A stretch of DNA of 64,000 nt, from assembly GCF_011046735.1 (NCBI RefSeq), contig NZ_CP049258.1, forward strand, positions 5,908,001 to 5,972,000, written 5' to 3'. A program made the position numbers and the translations under genes. The notes below the pieces were generated by a model, which was not told the DNA's origin, did not search any database, and saw only the letters and a list, made by a program, of their open reading frames with translations. Shown here in pieces: positions 18,027 through 26,500 of the stretch (within the stretch, counting starts at the first letter, position 1; every line of letters starts with the position of its first letter). This DNA comes from Nordella sp. HKS 07. GTDB lineage: Bacteria; Pseudomonadota; Alphaproteobacteria; Rhizobiales; Aestuariivirgaceae.

Positions 18027-19484
18027 TCAAAACATTTTGTTAACGCTGTCCATCGGCGGCGGCGTCGGCGCGGAACTTCCTTCGAGGGGAATGGCGTCGA
18101 ATTGCTTGTAGATCGCATTGACCCACTGCTTCGCACGATCTTTCAACTTCCGGTCGTCGGTCTGCATGCGCCCACGCGAAACGAGAATGCCCATATCAGC
18201 ACCGTGGTAGCGGTAATCGCCTGCCGTATAGACACGCAGATAAAAGGCTTCATGCTCGCCCGAGACCAGAAACCAGTCGATCGACTTGCGGACGAGCGAG
18301 ATGTCGCCACTCTCGTTCATTTGCCAGATGCCCGAAGCCGGCGCCTTGGTGATCATCTCGACCCGGTCGACCGGATATTTGAGAATGAGCTGGCTCCAGT
18401 CGTCATATTCGGTCCACCGCTTCTGGACCTGCGCCAGGTCAATCTCCCAATCGACATCCATGAACTCCAGCATGTGGAACAAGTAGATTGGACAGCCGCC
18501 ATAGGTTGACGTGATGAGATTGGTGAGAGGGGAGGCGCCTGAGACACGTGGGTTGATCTCACCCAGATAGACTTCGCCCGAATCCGTATCGATGAGGAAG
18601 TCCATGCAGAAGGCGCCTTTGTAGCCAGCCTTATAGAGGCGATCGCCGAGCTTCTGCGCCATGCGGGTGACGGCCCGGCGCTCCTTGTCGAGGCCGCCGA
18701 CGAAAACGTCGTTGCCGCACCAGCCGCCCTTGTAAGGGGTGACTTCGGTGAAGCCGGTGATGTCGGTCTGGAGCGGCCCGACCAGCGTGCCGTGGCGGGT
18801 GGCAATCGCCTCGACCGTGCCCGGCAGGTGGTTGATCCGCTTCATCACCTTGAGCTGCTCGGCGACGAGCTTGTCCTCATGCTTCTTCCAGTCGGCCTCG
18901 GATTTGATGAAGAATGTGGTGCGGCCGGAATCGCCATAGGGGGTCTGGACGACCAGGTCCTGACCCAACTTGGCCTTCATGGCAAGCTTCATGAGATCGG
19001 CGTAAGTCTTTGCTTTTCCGAGTGTATTCGGGGCGCTTTTGATACCTGCTTCATTGCCGAGCTGGGTGGTGACGATCTTGCTGTCGATATGCTTGCGCAG
19101 TTTGACGGGCGGCAATGCGATCTTGAGGCCAAGCTCCTTGGCGAGCTTCTCGGTCTCTTCGTCGAGCATGACCAGGATGAGCAGCCCATTGCCGCGTTCG
19201 GCGATCCGGGTCCTGACCTCCTTGTGGCGCAGGAGGTAATTGTTGACGTCCTCGATTGAGCGGAACTCGTGCGGTCCGTTCTCGCGCGGCACCGTGATCT
19301 TGGGATGCGTGGCGTCGAAGCTGTCAAAGAAATTGATGTATTCGAACTTGTTGATCCAGCGCCCGAGCCCCAGAAGGTTATAGGGAGTGGGCGACAAGAA
19401 GTAGATCGGCGTCTGATTTTGACGGAAGAATTTGTAGATATCTGAAAGACTTGTGAGTTTTTGACGCTTGCCGCTTGGTGCCAT
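18027..19484 (-). CDS. ATP-grasp domain protein of unknown substrate
   Basis: A 485-residue protein with an ATP-grasp fold. It has an N-terminal preATP-grasp region (residues 1-120), the nucleotide-binding stretch DLVVQTPYGDSGRTTFF near residue 180, and a metal-binding end YLGEINPRVSGASPLTN near residue 315, as in biotin-carboxylase-like enzymes. No biotin-carboxyl-carrier or carboxyltransferase partner is nearby, so it is probably a stand-alone ligase joining a carboxylate to an amine or thiol. The start at 19484 was chosen for its GGAGGGG ribosome-binding site. It is divergent from rpsB. Confidence 0.82.
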   Translation of the reverse strand: MAPSGKRQKLTSLSDIYKFFRQNQTPIYFLSPTPYNLLGLGRWINKFEYINFFDSFDATHPKITVPRENGPHEFRSIEDVNNYLLRHKEVRTRIAERGNGLLILVMLDEETEKLAKELGLKIALPPVKLRKHIDSKIVTTQLGNEAGIKSAPNTLGKAKTYADLMKLAMKAKLGQDLVVQTPYGDSGRTTFFIKSEADWKKHEDKLVAEQLKVMKRINHLPGTVEAIATRHGTLVGPLQTDITGFTEVTPYKGGWCGNDVFVGGLDKERRAVTRMAQKLGDRLYKAGYKGAFCMDFLIDTDSGEVYLGEINPRVSGASPLTNLITSTYGGCPIYLFHMLEFMDVDWEIDLAQVQKRWTEYDDWSQLILKYPVDRVEMITKAPASGIWQMNESGDISLVRKSIDWFLVSGEHEAFYLRVYTAGDYRYHGADMGILVSRGRMQTDDRKLKDRAKQWVNAIYKQFDAIPLEGSSAPTPPPMDSVNKMF

Positions 19485-19606
19485 ATTTCCCCTCCAGCCA
19501 GGCTTGTCGGCGCCCGTCCCCGAAAGACTACGCAAAAAAGTTACCGTAGGCCAAGGGGCATTTGGGATAATTGACCGGCGTGGCCGGGGAGGGGCGATCA
19601 AAAGGC

Positions 19607-19635
19607 TTGTGTTTACGGGGCTTCTTGCCTATAAG
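19607..19635 (+). promoter_or_regulatory. Predicted sigma-70-type promoter of rpsB-tsf
   Basis: TTGTGT (19607-19612) and TATAAG (19630-19635) are separated by 17 bases. It lies 135 bases upstream of the rpsB start in the gap shared with the divergent ATP-grasp gene, with no better match nearby. Confidence 0.6.
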
Positions 19636-19662
19636 CCGCGCCGTTAGCACACACGCGGATGC

Positions 19663-19770
19663 GGGAGAGGCACATGGGAGTTTCGGCTCCCCACATAGTG
19701 TTTTCTCCCTCCGGTGCCGGATAGTCCGGTCACATCATCCGCGGCGGATCAACCGGAAAAGGATATTAGC
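19663..19770 (+). promoter_or_regulatory. Structured 5' leader of rpsB
   Basis: The expected rpsB transcript carries a leader of about 130 bases with nested pairing: an outer GGGAGA (19663-19668) with TCTCCC (19704-19709) and an inner GGGAG (19676-19680) with CTCCC (19687-19691), then a CCGG-rich hairpin. S2 represses its own operon through the leader in other proteobacteria, so an autoregulatory role is plausible but unproven here. Confidence 0.4.
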
Positions 19771-20535
19771 ATGGCTCTGCCAGAATTCACCATGCGTCAG
19801 CTCCTGGAAGCTGGCGTTCACTTCGGCCACCAGACCCACCGCTGGAACCCCAAGATGAAGGGCTACATCTACGGGGCGCGCAATGGCATTCACATCATCG
19901 ACCTCGCGCACACCGTGCCGTTGCTGCATCAGGCGCTGCTCGCCGTCGCCGACACGATTTCGCGCGGTGGCCGCGTGCTCTTTGTCGGCACCAAGCGCGC
20001 CGCCCAGGATTCGATCGCCGATGCGGCGAAGAAGTCGGCCCAGTACTACATCAATTCGCGATGGCTCGGCGGTACGCTGACCAACTGGAAGACCATCTCC
20101 AACTCGATCAAGCGTCTGCGCCAGCTCGAGGAGACGGTTTCGAAGGAAGGCATGGGGCTCACCAAGCGCGAGCTTCTCACGCTGACGCGCGAGAAGGACA
20201 AGCTCGAGCAGGCGCTCGGCGGCATCAAGGACATGGGCGGTACGCCCGACATCCTCTTCGTCATCGACACCAACAAGGAACAGCTTGCGATCAAGGAAGC
20301 CAATCGTCTCGGCATCCCGGTCATCGCCATCCTCGACACCAATTGCGACCCGGCGGGCGTCACCTATCCGATCCCGGGCAATGACGATGCCGGCCGCGCC
20401 ATCACGCTCTATTGCGACCTGATCAGCCGCGCCTGCATTGAAGGCATTTCGCAGGGGCAGCGCGGCGCCGGCGGCGATATCGGCGAATCCGAGGATCCGC
20501 AGGGCGAAGACCTGCCGGAAGCCGCTAACGCCTGA
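19771..20535 (+). CDS. rpsB: 30S ribosomal protein S2
   Basis: Small-subunit ribosomal protein, 254 residues from [20 protein letters not shown], the family's usual start. Diagnostic segments include [41 protein letters not shown] and [19 protein letters not shown]. An acidic C-terminal tail follows, as in alphaproteobacteria. The ATG at 19771 is preceded by AAAAGGA. It is co-transcribed with tsf across a hairpin. Confidence 0.98.
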   Translation: MALPEFTMRQLLEAGVHFGHQTHRWNPKMKGYIYGARNGIHIIDLAHTVPLLHQALLAVADTISRGGRVLFVGTKRAAQDSIADAAKKSAQYYINSRWLGGTLTNWKTISNSIKRLRQLEETVSKEGMGLTKRELLTLTREKDKLEQALGGIKDMGGTPDILFVIDTNKEQLAIKEANRLGIPVIAILDTNCDPAGVTYPIPGNDDAGRAITLYCDLISRACIEGISQGQRGAGGDIGESEDPQGEDLPEAANA

Positions 20536-20546
20536 TATCTGATCCC

Positions 20547-20574
20547 GAGGGAGTTCGTTCGCGCGGACTCCCTC
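20547..20574 (+). promoter_or_regulatory. Hairpin between rpsB and tsf, probable attenuator or processing site
   Basis: GAGGGAGTTCG pairs with CGGACTCCCTC over 11 bp (one T-G pair) around a 6-base loop. It ends 18 bases before the tsf start and has no following T run, so it is unlikely to be a full terminator. It could set the S2 to EF-Ts ratio by attenuation, RNA processing or mRNA stabilisation. Confidence 0.55.
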
Positions 20575-20592
20575 CATTCCACGAGGACAATT

Positions 20593-21513
20593 ATGGCTGA
20601 CATCACCGCAGCAATGGTGAAGGACCTGCGCGAGAAGACCGGCGTAGGCATGATGGACTGCAAAGCGGCGCTCGCCGCGACCAATGGCGACATGGATGCC
20701 GCTGTCGACTGGCTGCGCGCCAAAGGCCTTGCCAAGGCGGCCAAGAAGTCGACCCGCGTGGCGGCCGAAGGCCTGATCGGCGTCGCCGTCGAAGGCACCT
20801 CCGGCGCGCTCGTCGAAGTCAATTCCGAGACCGACTTCGTCGCCCGCAATGAAAAGTTCCAGGCGATGGTCGCCGATATCGCCAAGCTTGCCCTCAAGGC
20901 GGACGGCGATACCGAAAAGCTGAAAATCGCGCATTATCCGGGCAGCAAGCATGCTGTGGCCGAATATGTGGCCGAGATGGTCGCCTCGATCGGCGAGAAC
21001 ATGGGCGTGCGCCGCACCGCCGTGGTTTCGGTCAACGACGGCGTCATCGGCAGCTATATGCACAATCAGGTCGTGCCCGGCCTCGGCAAGATCGGTGTGA
21101 TCGTCGCGCTCGAATCGACCGGCAACAAGGACGAGCTCTCGCAGTTCGGCCGCATGCTGGCGATGCATATCGCCGCGACCAATCCGGTCGCTCTCGATCT
21201 CGCCGGCGTGCCGAAGGAGACGATCGAGCGCGAAAAGGCCATCCTTGCCGAGAAGAACGTCGGCAAGCCGGAGAAGGTGCTCGAGAAGATCATGGAGAGC
21301 GGCCTCAAGTCCTATGCCAAGGAGAACTGCCTCCTCGAGCAGGCCTATGTCCATGACGGCGCCAAGTCGGTGAGCCAAGCGCTCGCCGAGGTCGCCAACA
21401 AGGCGGGCGCCCCCGTCAAGCTCGCCGCCTATGTGCGCATGCAGCTCGGCGAAGGCATCGAGAAGAAGGAAGATGATTTCGCCGCCGAAGTCGCCAAGGC
21501 GGCGGCGGTCTAA
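20593..21513 (+). CDS. tsf: Elongation factor Ts
   Basis: Nucleotide exchange factor for EF-Tu. The 306-residue protein opens with [24 protein letters not shown] (UBA-like N-terminal domain) and continues with [27 protein letters not shown], the core exchange motif (TDFV). Length and C-terminal region are typical. It follows rpsB in the standard rpsB-tsf operon and has a GAGGA-type ribosome-binding site. It converges with the ASCH-domain gene, whose last codons overlap a strong hairpin. Confidence 0.98.
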   Translation: MADITAAMVKDLREKTGVGMMDCKAALAATNGDMDAAVDWLRAKGLAKAAKKSTRVAAEGLIGVAVEGTSGALVEVNSETDFVARNEKFQAMVADIAKLALKADGDTEKLKIAHYPGSKHAVAEYVAEMVASIGENMGVRRTAVVSVNDGVIGSYMHNQVVPGLGKIGVIVALESTGNKDELSQFGRMLAMHIAATNPVALDLAGVPKETIEREKAILAEKNVGKPEKVLEKIMESGLKSYAKENCLLEQAYVHDGAKSVSQALAEVANKAGAPVKLAAYVRMQLGEGIEKKEDDFAAEVAKAAAV

Positions 21514-21522
21514 GCACGTTTG

Positions 21523-22101
21523 CTAGCGCGGTGCCGCCTTCAGATAGGCGGCGCCGCGCGGCGATATTCTGTATCCGGTCTCCAGGCTTTCGGTGAGGCC
21601 AAGCTCCTTGAGTTTCCTGACCCGGATCTTGAAGGCCTGGGTCTCCCAGGAAAGCGCCGCCGCCAGCTCGGCGGCCCTGACCGCCGGATGGGCGGCGATC
21701 AATTCCAGCACTTTCAATGTCCACGCCCCATCCCTGGCTGATGTGTCGAGCCGCGCGAGGCGCGTTGCTATTTCCGTTGCACCCGACCTCGTCGGCGCCT
21801 GTTTCCTGAGCGCCTCCCTCGGATCCTTTCCGGCGAAGCCGAGGCCGATCCTGAACACGCTGCCGCTGCCGAATTTCGCGAGCTCGGCCAGGAGTTGCGC
21901 CTTCGTCGCATATCCCGCCTTGCGGGCGTCCGCCTCGCTGATCGCCTGGACCTCGATTGGTTTGATTCCGGTGACGGCGACGACCCCGAGCGCGGTGCGG
22001 ACTTCGCTGCCGGCCTTGATGCGGGGCCTCGGCCAGCGCCGGAAGGCCAGAGTGATGCTGCCCCTGCGGATGCCGTCGAGGATAGCGGATTTGAACAGCA
22101 T
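21523..22101 (-). CDS. ASCH-domain protein with C-terminal winged helix
   Basis: A 192-residue protein. Its N-terminal half (MLFKSAILDGIRRGSITLAFRRWPRPRIKAGS, then VEVQAI-like and FAGKDPREALR segments) is an ASCH/PUA-like RNA-binding fold. The C-terminal half (residues 115-190, LKVLELIAAHPAVRAAELAAAL...ETQAFKIRVRKLKELGLTES) looks like a winged helix. The start has a near-perfect GGAGGTCAA ribosome-binding site. It sits antisense between tsf and pyrH, which are usually adjacent in related genomes. A role in RNA or nucleic-acid binding is inferred; the target is unknown. Confidence 0.82.
   Translation of the reverse strand: MLFKSAILDGIRRGSITLAFRRWPRPRIKAGSEVRTALGVVAVTGIKPIEVQAISEADARKAGYATKAQLLAELAKFGSGSVFRIGLGFAGKDPREALRKQAPTRSGATEIATRLARLDTSARDGAWTLKVLELIAAHPAVRAAELAAALSWETQAFKIRVRKLKELGLTESLETGYRISPRGAAYLKAAPR
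21528..21557. terminator. Strong hairpin downstream of tsf, inside the 3' end of the ASCH gene
   Basis: GCGGTGCCGCCT pairs with AGGCGGCGCCGC over 12 bp (one G-T pair) around a 6-base loop, 14 bases after the tsf stop. It lies within the last codons of the convergent ASCH gene, so both genes may share it. No T tract is evident. Confidence 0.5.
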
Positions 22102-22197
22102 TTGACCTCCTGAACCGGACTCAATACGAATAACATTAGCCTGCTGCAAAAATATGCTATCTCCCTCAAGTCTTTCCATAATTCCAATCGGGTGAAC

Positions 22198-22917
22198 ATG
22201 GCCAAGCTCGCCTTCAAGCGCGTCCTCCTGAAAGTCTCGGGCGAAGTTCTCATGGGTCCGCAACCCTTCGGAATTGATCTGGCGACCGTCGAACGGGTCG
22301 CCAGCGAGATCGCCGAAACCGTGAAGACCGGCGTCCAGCTGAGCCTCGTGATCGGCGGCGGCAATATCTTCCGCGGCATGGCTCAGGCGGCCAAAGGCAT
22401 GGACCGGGTGAGCGCCGATCATGTGGGCATCCTGGCGACAGTCATGAACGCGCTCGCCATGCAAGGGGCGTTGCAGGGCAAGGGCATCGACGCCAGGGTC
22501 CTCTCGGCCATCGCCATGCCCACCGTCTGTGAGACCTATTCAAGGGCCAAGGCAGTCCATCATCTCGAGGCGGGCAGGGTCGTCATCTGCGCCGCCGGCA
22601 CCGGCCTGCCGTTCTTCACCACCGATACCGGCGCGGCGCTCCGGGCGGCGGAGATGGGCTGCGACGCGCTGTTCAAGGGCACCAGCGTCGACGGCGTCTA
22701 TTCCGCCGATCCCAAGACGGATCCAGCGGCCAAGCGTTATGAGCGCATCACTTTCAGCGAGATCCTGGCGCAGGATCTGCGCATCATGGACCCGGCGGCC
22801 ATCGTGCTTGCGCGGGATAACGGGATTCCGGTAGTTGTGTTCTCCATCCGCACGCCCGGCGCGGTACTCCAGGTCCTGAAAGGCTCGGGCAAATTTACGA
22901 TAGTGACGAAAGACTGA
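22198..22917 (+). CDS. pyrH: Uridylate (UMP) kinase
   Basis: Phosphorylates UMP to UDP in pyrimidine synthesis; a hexameric amino-acid-kinase-family enzyme unrelated to eukaryotic UMP kinase. The 239-residue product starts [15 protein letters not shown] and carries GGGNIFRG, a catalytic Asp in [28 protein letters not shown], and [12 protein letters not shown]. An in-frame GTG six bases upstream is an alternative start; the ATG is preferred for spacing from GGGTG. It is followed by frr after six bases, the conserved pyrH-frr-uppS-cdsA order. Confidence 0.96.
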   Translation: MAKLAFKRVLLKVSGEVLMGPQPFGIDLATVERVASEIAETVKTGVQLSLVIGGGNIFRGMAQAAKGMDRVSADHVGILATVMNALAMQGALQGKGIDARVLSAIAMPTVCETYSRAKAVHHLEAGRVVICAAGTGLPFFTTDTGAALRAAEMGCDALFKGTSVDGVYSADPKTDPAAKRYERITFSEILAQDLRIMDPAAIVLARDNGIPVVVFSIRTPGAVLQVLKGSGKFTIVTKD

Positions 22918-22923
22918 ACCGCC

Positions 22924-23490
22924 ATGGCACAACCCACCCCATTCGACTCGAAAGAACTCAAGCGGCGCATGCATGGTGCGGTCGATGCCTTGAAGCATGA
23001 TTTCGGCGGCTTGCGCACAGGGCGCGCCGCCGTGAGCCTCGTCGAGCCCATCCATGTGGACGCCTATGGCGCCTCGATGCCGATGAACCAGGTAGCGACG
23101 GTCACGGTGCCGGAGCCCCGCATGCTGTCCATCCAGGTTTGGGACAGAGGCCTCGTCATTGCCGTCGAGAAGGCGATTCGCGCGTCCAACCTCGGTCTCA
23201 ACCCGCAGACCGAAGGCCAGGTCATCCGCCTGCGCATGCCGGACCTTACCCAGGACCGCCGCAAGGAACTGGTCAAGGTTGCTCATCAATATGCCGAAAA
23301 GGCCCGCGTCGCGGTGCGTAATGTCAGGCGCGACGGTATGGACCAGCTCAAGACGCTCGAAAAGGGCCATCATATCAGCGAGGACGAACACCGCACCAAA
23401 TCCGATGAGGTGCAGAAGATGACCGATGAGACGATCAAAGAAATCGACGCCGCACTCAAGGTCAAAGAAGCTGAGATCATGCAGGTCTGA
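22924..23490 (+). CDS. frr: Ribosome recycling factor
   Basis: Splits post-termination ribosomes together with EF-G. The 188-residue protein has the three-helix-bundle and hinge pattern: [31 protein letters not shown] at residues 19-49, [18 protein letters not shown] near 103, and a C-terminal helix ending [16 protein letters not shown]. Length and start are typical. It lies between pyrH and uppS with very short gaps, implying one transcript. Confidence 0.97.
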   Translation: MAQPTPFDSKELKRRMHGAVDALKHDFGGLRTGRAAVSLVEPIHVDAYGASMPMNQVATVTVPEPRMLSIQVWDRGLVIAVEKAIRASNLGLNPQTEGQVIRLRMPDLTQDRRKELVKVAHQYAEKARVAVRNVRRDGMDQLKTLEKGHHISEDEHRTKSDEVQKMTDETIKEIDAALKVKEAEIMQV

Positions 23491-23531
23491 GCGGCGGGAC
23501 CGCGAGGATGCGAGCCCATGAGGGACCGTTG

Positions 23532-24266
23532 ATGACAAGTCACGGTGGCAGAGCGGCGGTGCCGCGGCATGTCGCCATCATCATGGATGGCAATGGCCGC
23601 TGGGCTCATGCCCGCGGTCTGCCGCGCTCCGCAGGTCACCGAAAGGGAGTGGAGGCGCTGCGCACCGCCGTCCAGGCAGCCGGTGAGATGGGGGTGAGCT
23701 ATCTCACCATTTTCAGCTTCAGCTCGGAGAACTGGTCGCGGCCGCCGTCCGAAGTCTCATTTCTTCTCGACCTCATGCGTCACTTCGTGCGCCAGGACGT
23801 CGCCGAGCTGGACCGCGCGAATGTCCGAATAAGGATCATCGGCGAGCGCCGCGGACTTGCCGCCGATATCGTTGCACTCATCGAGGAGACCGAGGAGCGC
23901 ACGCGTGCGAATACCGGCCTCACACTTGTCGTCGCCTTCAACTACGGCTCGCGCCAGGAGATAACAGCCGCCGCCCGCGGCCTCGCATTCGCGGTGCGCG
24001 AAGGTCGTGTGGCGCCCGAATCAATCACACCGGAGCTGTTCGGCAGCTTCCTCGAGACCGACGGCATTCCCGATCCCGATCTGTTGATCCGCACCAGCGG
24101 TGAACAGCGCCTGTCCAATTACCTTCTCTGGCAGTGCGCCTATACCGAACTCGTCTTCGTCGACGAATACTGGCCGGATTTCAGCCGAGAGACATTGGAG
24201 CGCGCCATCGCCGAATATCAGACGCGTGAGCGGCGCTTCGGCGGGCTCCAAGCGCAGTCGGCCTGA
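23532..24266 (+). CDS. uppS: Undecaprenyl diphosphate synthase
   Basis: A cis-prenyltransferase making the C55 lipid carrier for peptidoglycan and polysaccharide synthesis. The diagnostic P-loop is [20 protein letters not shown], with the catalytic Asp in [16 protein letters not shown] and the C-terminal [25 protein letters not shown] stretch are also present. The start at 23532 (244 residues) is favoured over an in-frame ATG at 23508 because GAGGGA lies at proper spacing. The stop is two bases from the cdsA start. Confidence 0.96.
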   Translation: MTSHGGRAAVPRHVAIIMDGNGRWAHARGLPRSAGHRKGVEALRTAVQAAGEMGVSYLTIFSFSSENWSRPPSEVSFLLDLMRHFVRQDVAELDRANVRIRIIGERRGLAADIVALIEETEERTRANTGLTLVVAFNYGSRQEITAAARGLAFAVREGRVAPESITPELFGSFLETDGIPDPDLLIRTSGEQRLSNYLLWQCAYTELVFVDEYWPDFSRETLERAIAEYQTRERRFGGLQAQSA

Positions 24267-24268
24267 CC

Positions 24269-25117
24269 ATGGCTGAGACCGTCGGCTCGCCTCCAGGCGC
24301 CAATTGGCGCGATCTCGGAATCCGCACGCTGACCTCGGCGGTCCTGATTCCCGCCGTTCTGGTCGATGTGTGGGTCGGAGATGCCTGGTTCCACCTGCTC
24401 GTGGCGCTCCTCGCCGTGATGATGGCGCATGAGTGGACCAACATCGTGCATGAGCGTAGTTCCTCGCAGTTCGCGCTCCATGCGGCGGCGGCCCTGTGCG
24501 GCGCATTCCTGCCCGTGACGCACGGCTCGCAAACCGCGCTCGCGGTCATATCGGTCATCTGGGTTCTCAGTCTGGCGCTGGCGATGGCCCAGCACCGTCG
24601 TCTTAGTCTGTGGGTGATGTCGGGTGTGGCCTATATCGGCCTGCCGGCGATGGCTTTCGTCATCCTCAGGGGCGAGAACCAAGCGGGCATGCTCACCATC
24701 ATGTGGCTCTTCGCTGTGGTATGGGCGGCCGACATCTGCGCCTATTTCGTCGGCCGCGTCATCGGCGGGCCGAAACTGGCCCCCCGGATTTCGCCGAAGA
24801 AGACCTGGGCCGGGCTATGGGGGGCGGTGGCCGGCGGCGCCCTTGCGGGCAGCGCCGTGGCCTATTTCGCCGGCCTTGCGGACTTGGTCGTGCTCGGCCT
24901 CCTCGGCGCCGCGCTCGCCGTTGTCGAGCAACTGGGCGATCTCTTCGAATCGGCCCTCAAGCGCCACTATGGGGTGAAGGACTCAGGCCGGCTCATTCCC
25001 GGCCATGGCGGCGTTCTCGACAGGGTCGACGGCCTCGTCGCCGCGTCGCTGGCCCTGGCCGCTTTCATCATAATCTCGGGCTATATCGACCGCGGTAACG
25101 AACTTTTCGGCCGCTAG
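24269..25117 (+). CDS. cdsA: Phosphatidate cytidylyltransferase
   Basis: Makes CDP-diacylglycerol from phosphatidic acid and CTP at the inner membrane, feeding all phospholipid synthesis. The 282-residue protein has about seven to eight predicted membrane helices and ends with the family signature ALKRHYGVKDSGRLIPGHGG followed by DRVDGL, which holds the catalytic and metal-binding residues. It is coupled to uppS. The gap of 140 bases to rseP contains no gene; dxr, found at this point in some other alphaproteobacteria, is absent. Confidence 0.95.
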   Translation: MAETVGSPPGANWRDLGIRTLTSAVLIPAVLVDVWVGDAWFHLLVALLAVMMAHEWTNIVHERSSSQFALHAAAALCGAFLPVTHGSQTALAVISVIWVLSLALAMAQHRRLSLWVMSGVAYIGLPAMAFVILRGENQAGMLTIMWLFAVVWAADICAYFVGRVIGGPKLAPRISPKKTWAGLWGAVAGGALAGSAVAYFAGLADLVVLGLLGAALAVVEQLGDLFESALKRHYGVKDSGRLIPGHGGVLDRVDGLVAASLALAAFIIISGYIDRGNELFGR

Positions 25118-25257
25118 GCTTAGATTGCCGAAATGTTGTCGCAATAACCGGGTTTCGTGGTTAATAACTAGTTTGGGCCAATAGCTTAACTGGCACAGGC
25201 TTTGCGGGTTAGAGGCGGGGCCGGCACATCGAGCCGGATTTGAAACAGGATATCGTG

Positions 25258-26391
25258 ATGGACCTTCTCGCCACTTTTCCGGCAGTCATTCTCTCCTACG
25301 GCGGTTACACCGCGGCCTTGCTCGTCGCGCTGACCGTCATCGTCTTCATCCACGAATACGGCCACTTCAAAGTGGCCCGGCTTTGCGGAATGAAGGTGGA
25401 TGTCTTCTCCATCGGCTTCGGCCGCGAGATCTGGGGCAAGACCGACCGCTACGGCACGCGCTGGAAGGTCGGCTGGCTGCCGGTCGGCGGCTATGTGAAA
25501 TTCGCCGGCGACGCCAATGCCGCGAGCATGCCGGACGCGGACGAACCGCCGAAGCCTGACGAGTTTCACGGCAAACCCATCTGGCAGCGTGCCCTCGTGG
25601 TTGCCGCCGGCCCGGCCGCGAATTTCATATTGGCTTTTATTCTGTTCGCTGGCGCCTTGTATTTCCTGGGCGACCAGACGCCCGGTTCGCGGCTCGGCAA
25701 GATCGAGCCTGGATCCGCCGCCGAGCAGGCCGGGTTTCAGCCCGAAGACCTCGTGCTGCGGATTGACGGCGAAGGAGTGAAGAGCTTCACCGATATCGTC
25801 GCCATCGTGAGCGGAAGCGCGGGCAAGAACCTCGCCTTCGACATCGACCGCTCCGGCAGCGAATTGACCTTGAATGTCGTCCCGCGCCCCATAGTCGAGG
25901 ACAGGGGCTTCTACGGCAAGATCACCATCGGGCGGATCGGCGCGGCCCCCAGCCAAAATCCGTCCAATTTCCATGACGTTTCCGTGTCACGCGCCTTTGA
26001 ACTGTCGGGCGACCAGATCGAGCGCATCGTGGTGGGAACGCTGCAGTATGTCGGCCGGTTGATCATCGGCCAGGACAGCGTCTCCCAGCTCGGCGGCGTG
26101 GGCACCATGGCCAAGCTTACCGGCGATGCCGCCCAGGGCGGGATATTCCCCTATGTGTACATGGTCGCCGTGCTGTCCGTGAGTATCGGATTAATTAACC
26201 TCTTTCCTATTCCAATGCTCGATGGCGGCCATCTGGTGTTCTATGCCCTGGAGGCGATCCGGCGCAAACCATTGGGGCCGCAGGCGCAGGAATGGAGCTT
26301 CAGGATCGGATTTGCCGTGGTTATTTTCATCATGCTCGTCGGCAATATGAACGACCTGATAAGGGTCACTCTCAGAAACCTAGCCTATTGA
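25258..26391 (+). CDS. rseP: RIP metalloprotease RseP (site-2 protease)
   Basis: Intramembrane zinc protease that cleaves anti-sigma factors and remnant signal peptides. HEYGH (about residue 36, in VIVFIHEYGHFKVARLCG) supplies the zinc ligands. The third ligand lies in NLFPIPMLDGGHL near the C-terminus, and one PDZ domain (SRLGKIEPGSAAEQAGFQPEDL, residues 145-225) lies between. The start at 25258 has AGGA seven bases upstream and gives 377 residues. It precedes bamA, as in most proteobacteria. Confidence 0.96.
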   Translation: MDLLATFPAVILSYGGYTAALLVALTVIVFIHEYGHFKVARLCGMKVDVFSIGFGREIWGKTDRYGTRWKVGWLPVGGYVKFAGDANAASMPDADEPPKPDEFHGKPIWQRALVVAAGPAANFILAFILFAGALYFLGDQTPGSRLGKIEPGSAAEQAGFQPEDLVLRIDGEGVKSFTDIVAIVSGSAGKNLAFDIDRSGSELTLNVVPRPIVEDRGFYGKITIGRIGAAPSQNPSNFHDVSVSRAFELSGDQIERIVVGTLQYVGRLIIGQDSVSQLGGVGTMAKLTGDAAQGGIFPYVYMVAVLSVSIGLINLFPIPMLDGGHLVFYALEAIRRKPLGPQAQEWSFRIGFAVVIFIMLVGNMNDLIRVTLRNLAY

Positions 26392-26500
26392 AATAAGGCA
26401 AAAATCTTCATTTGCATTCATTAGGAAAGAGCGTAAAACGGCAGCCCGGGTGAGGGGATTCTTCGGGAACGACGCGTAGCAGGGGATTGAATACAAGGGA

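Noticed and set aside
19735-21378. 547-codon minus-strand open frame opposite rpsB and tsf
   Set aside because: Low-complexity Arg/Asp/Leu-rich translation typical of an antisense frame.
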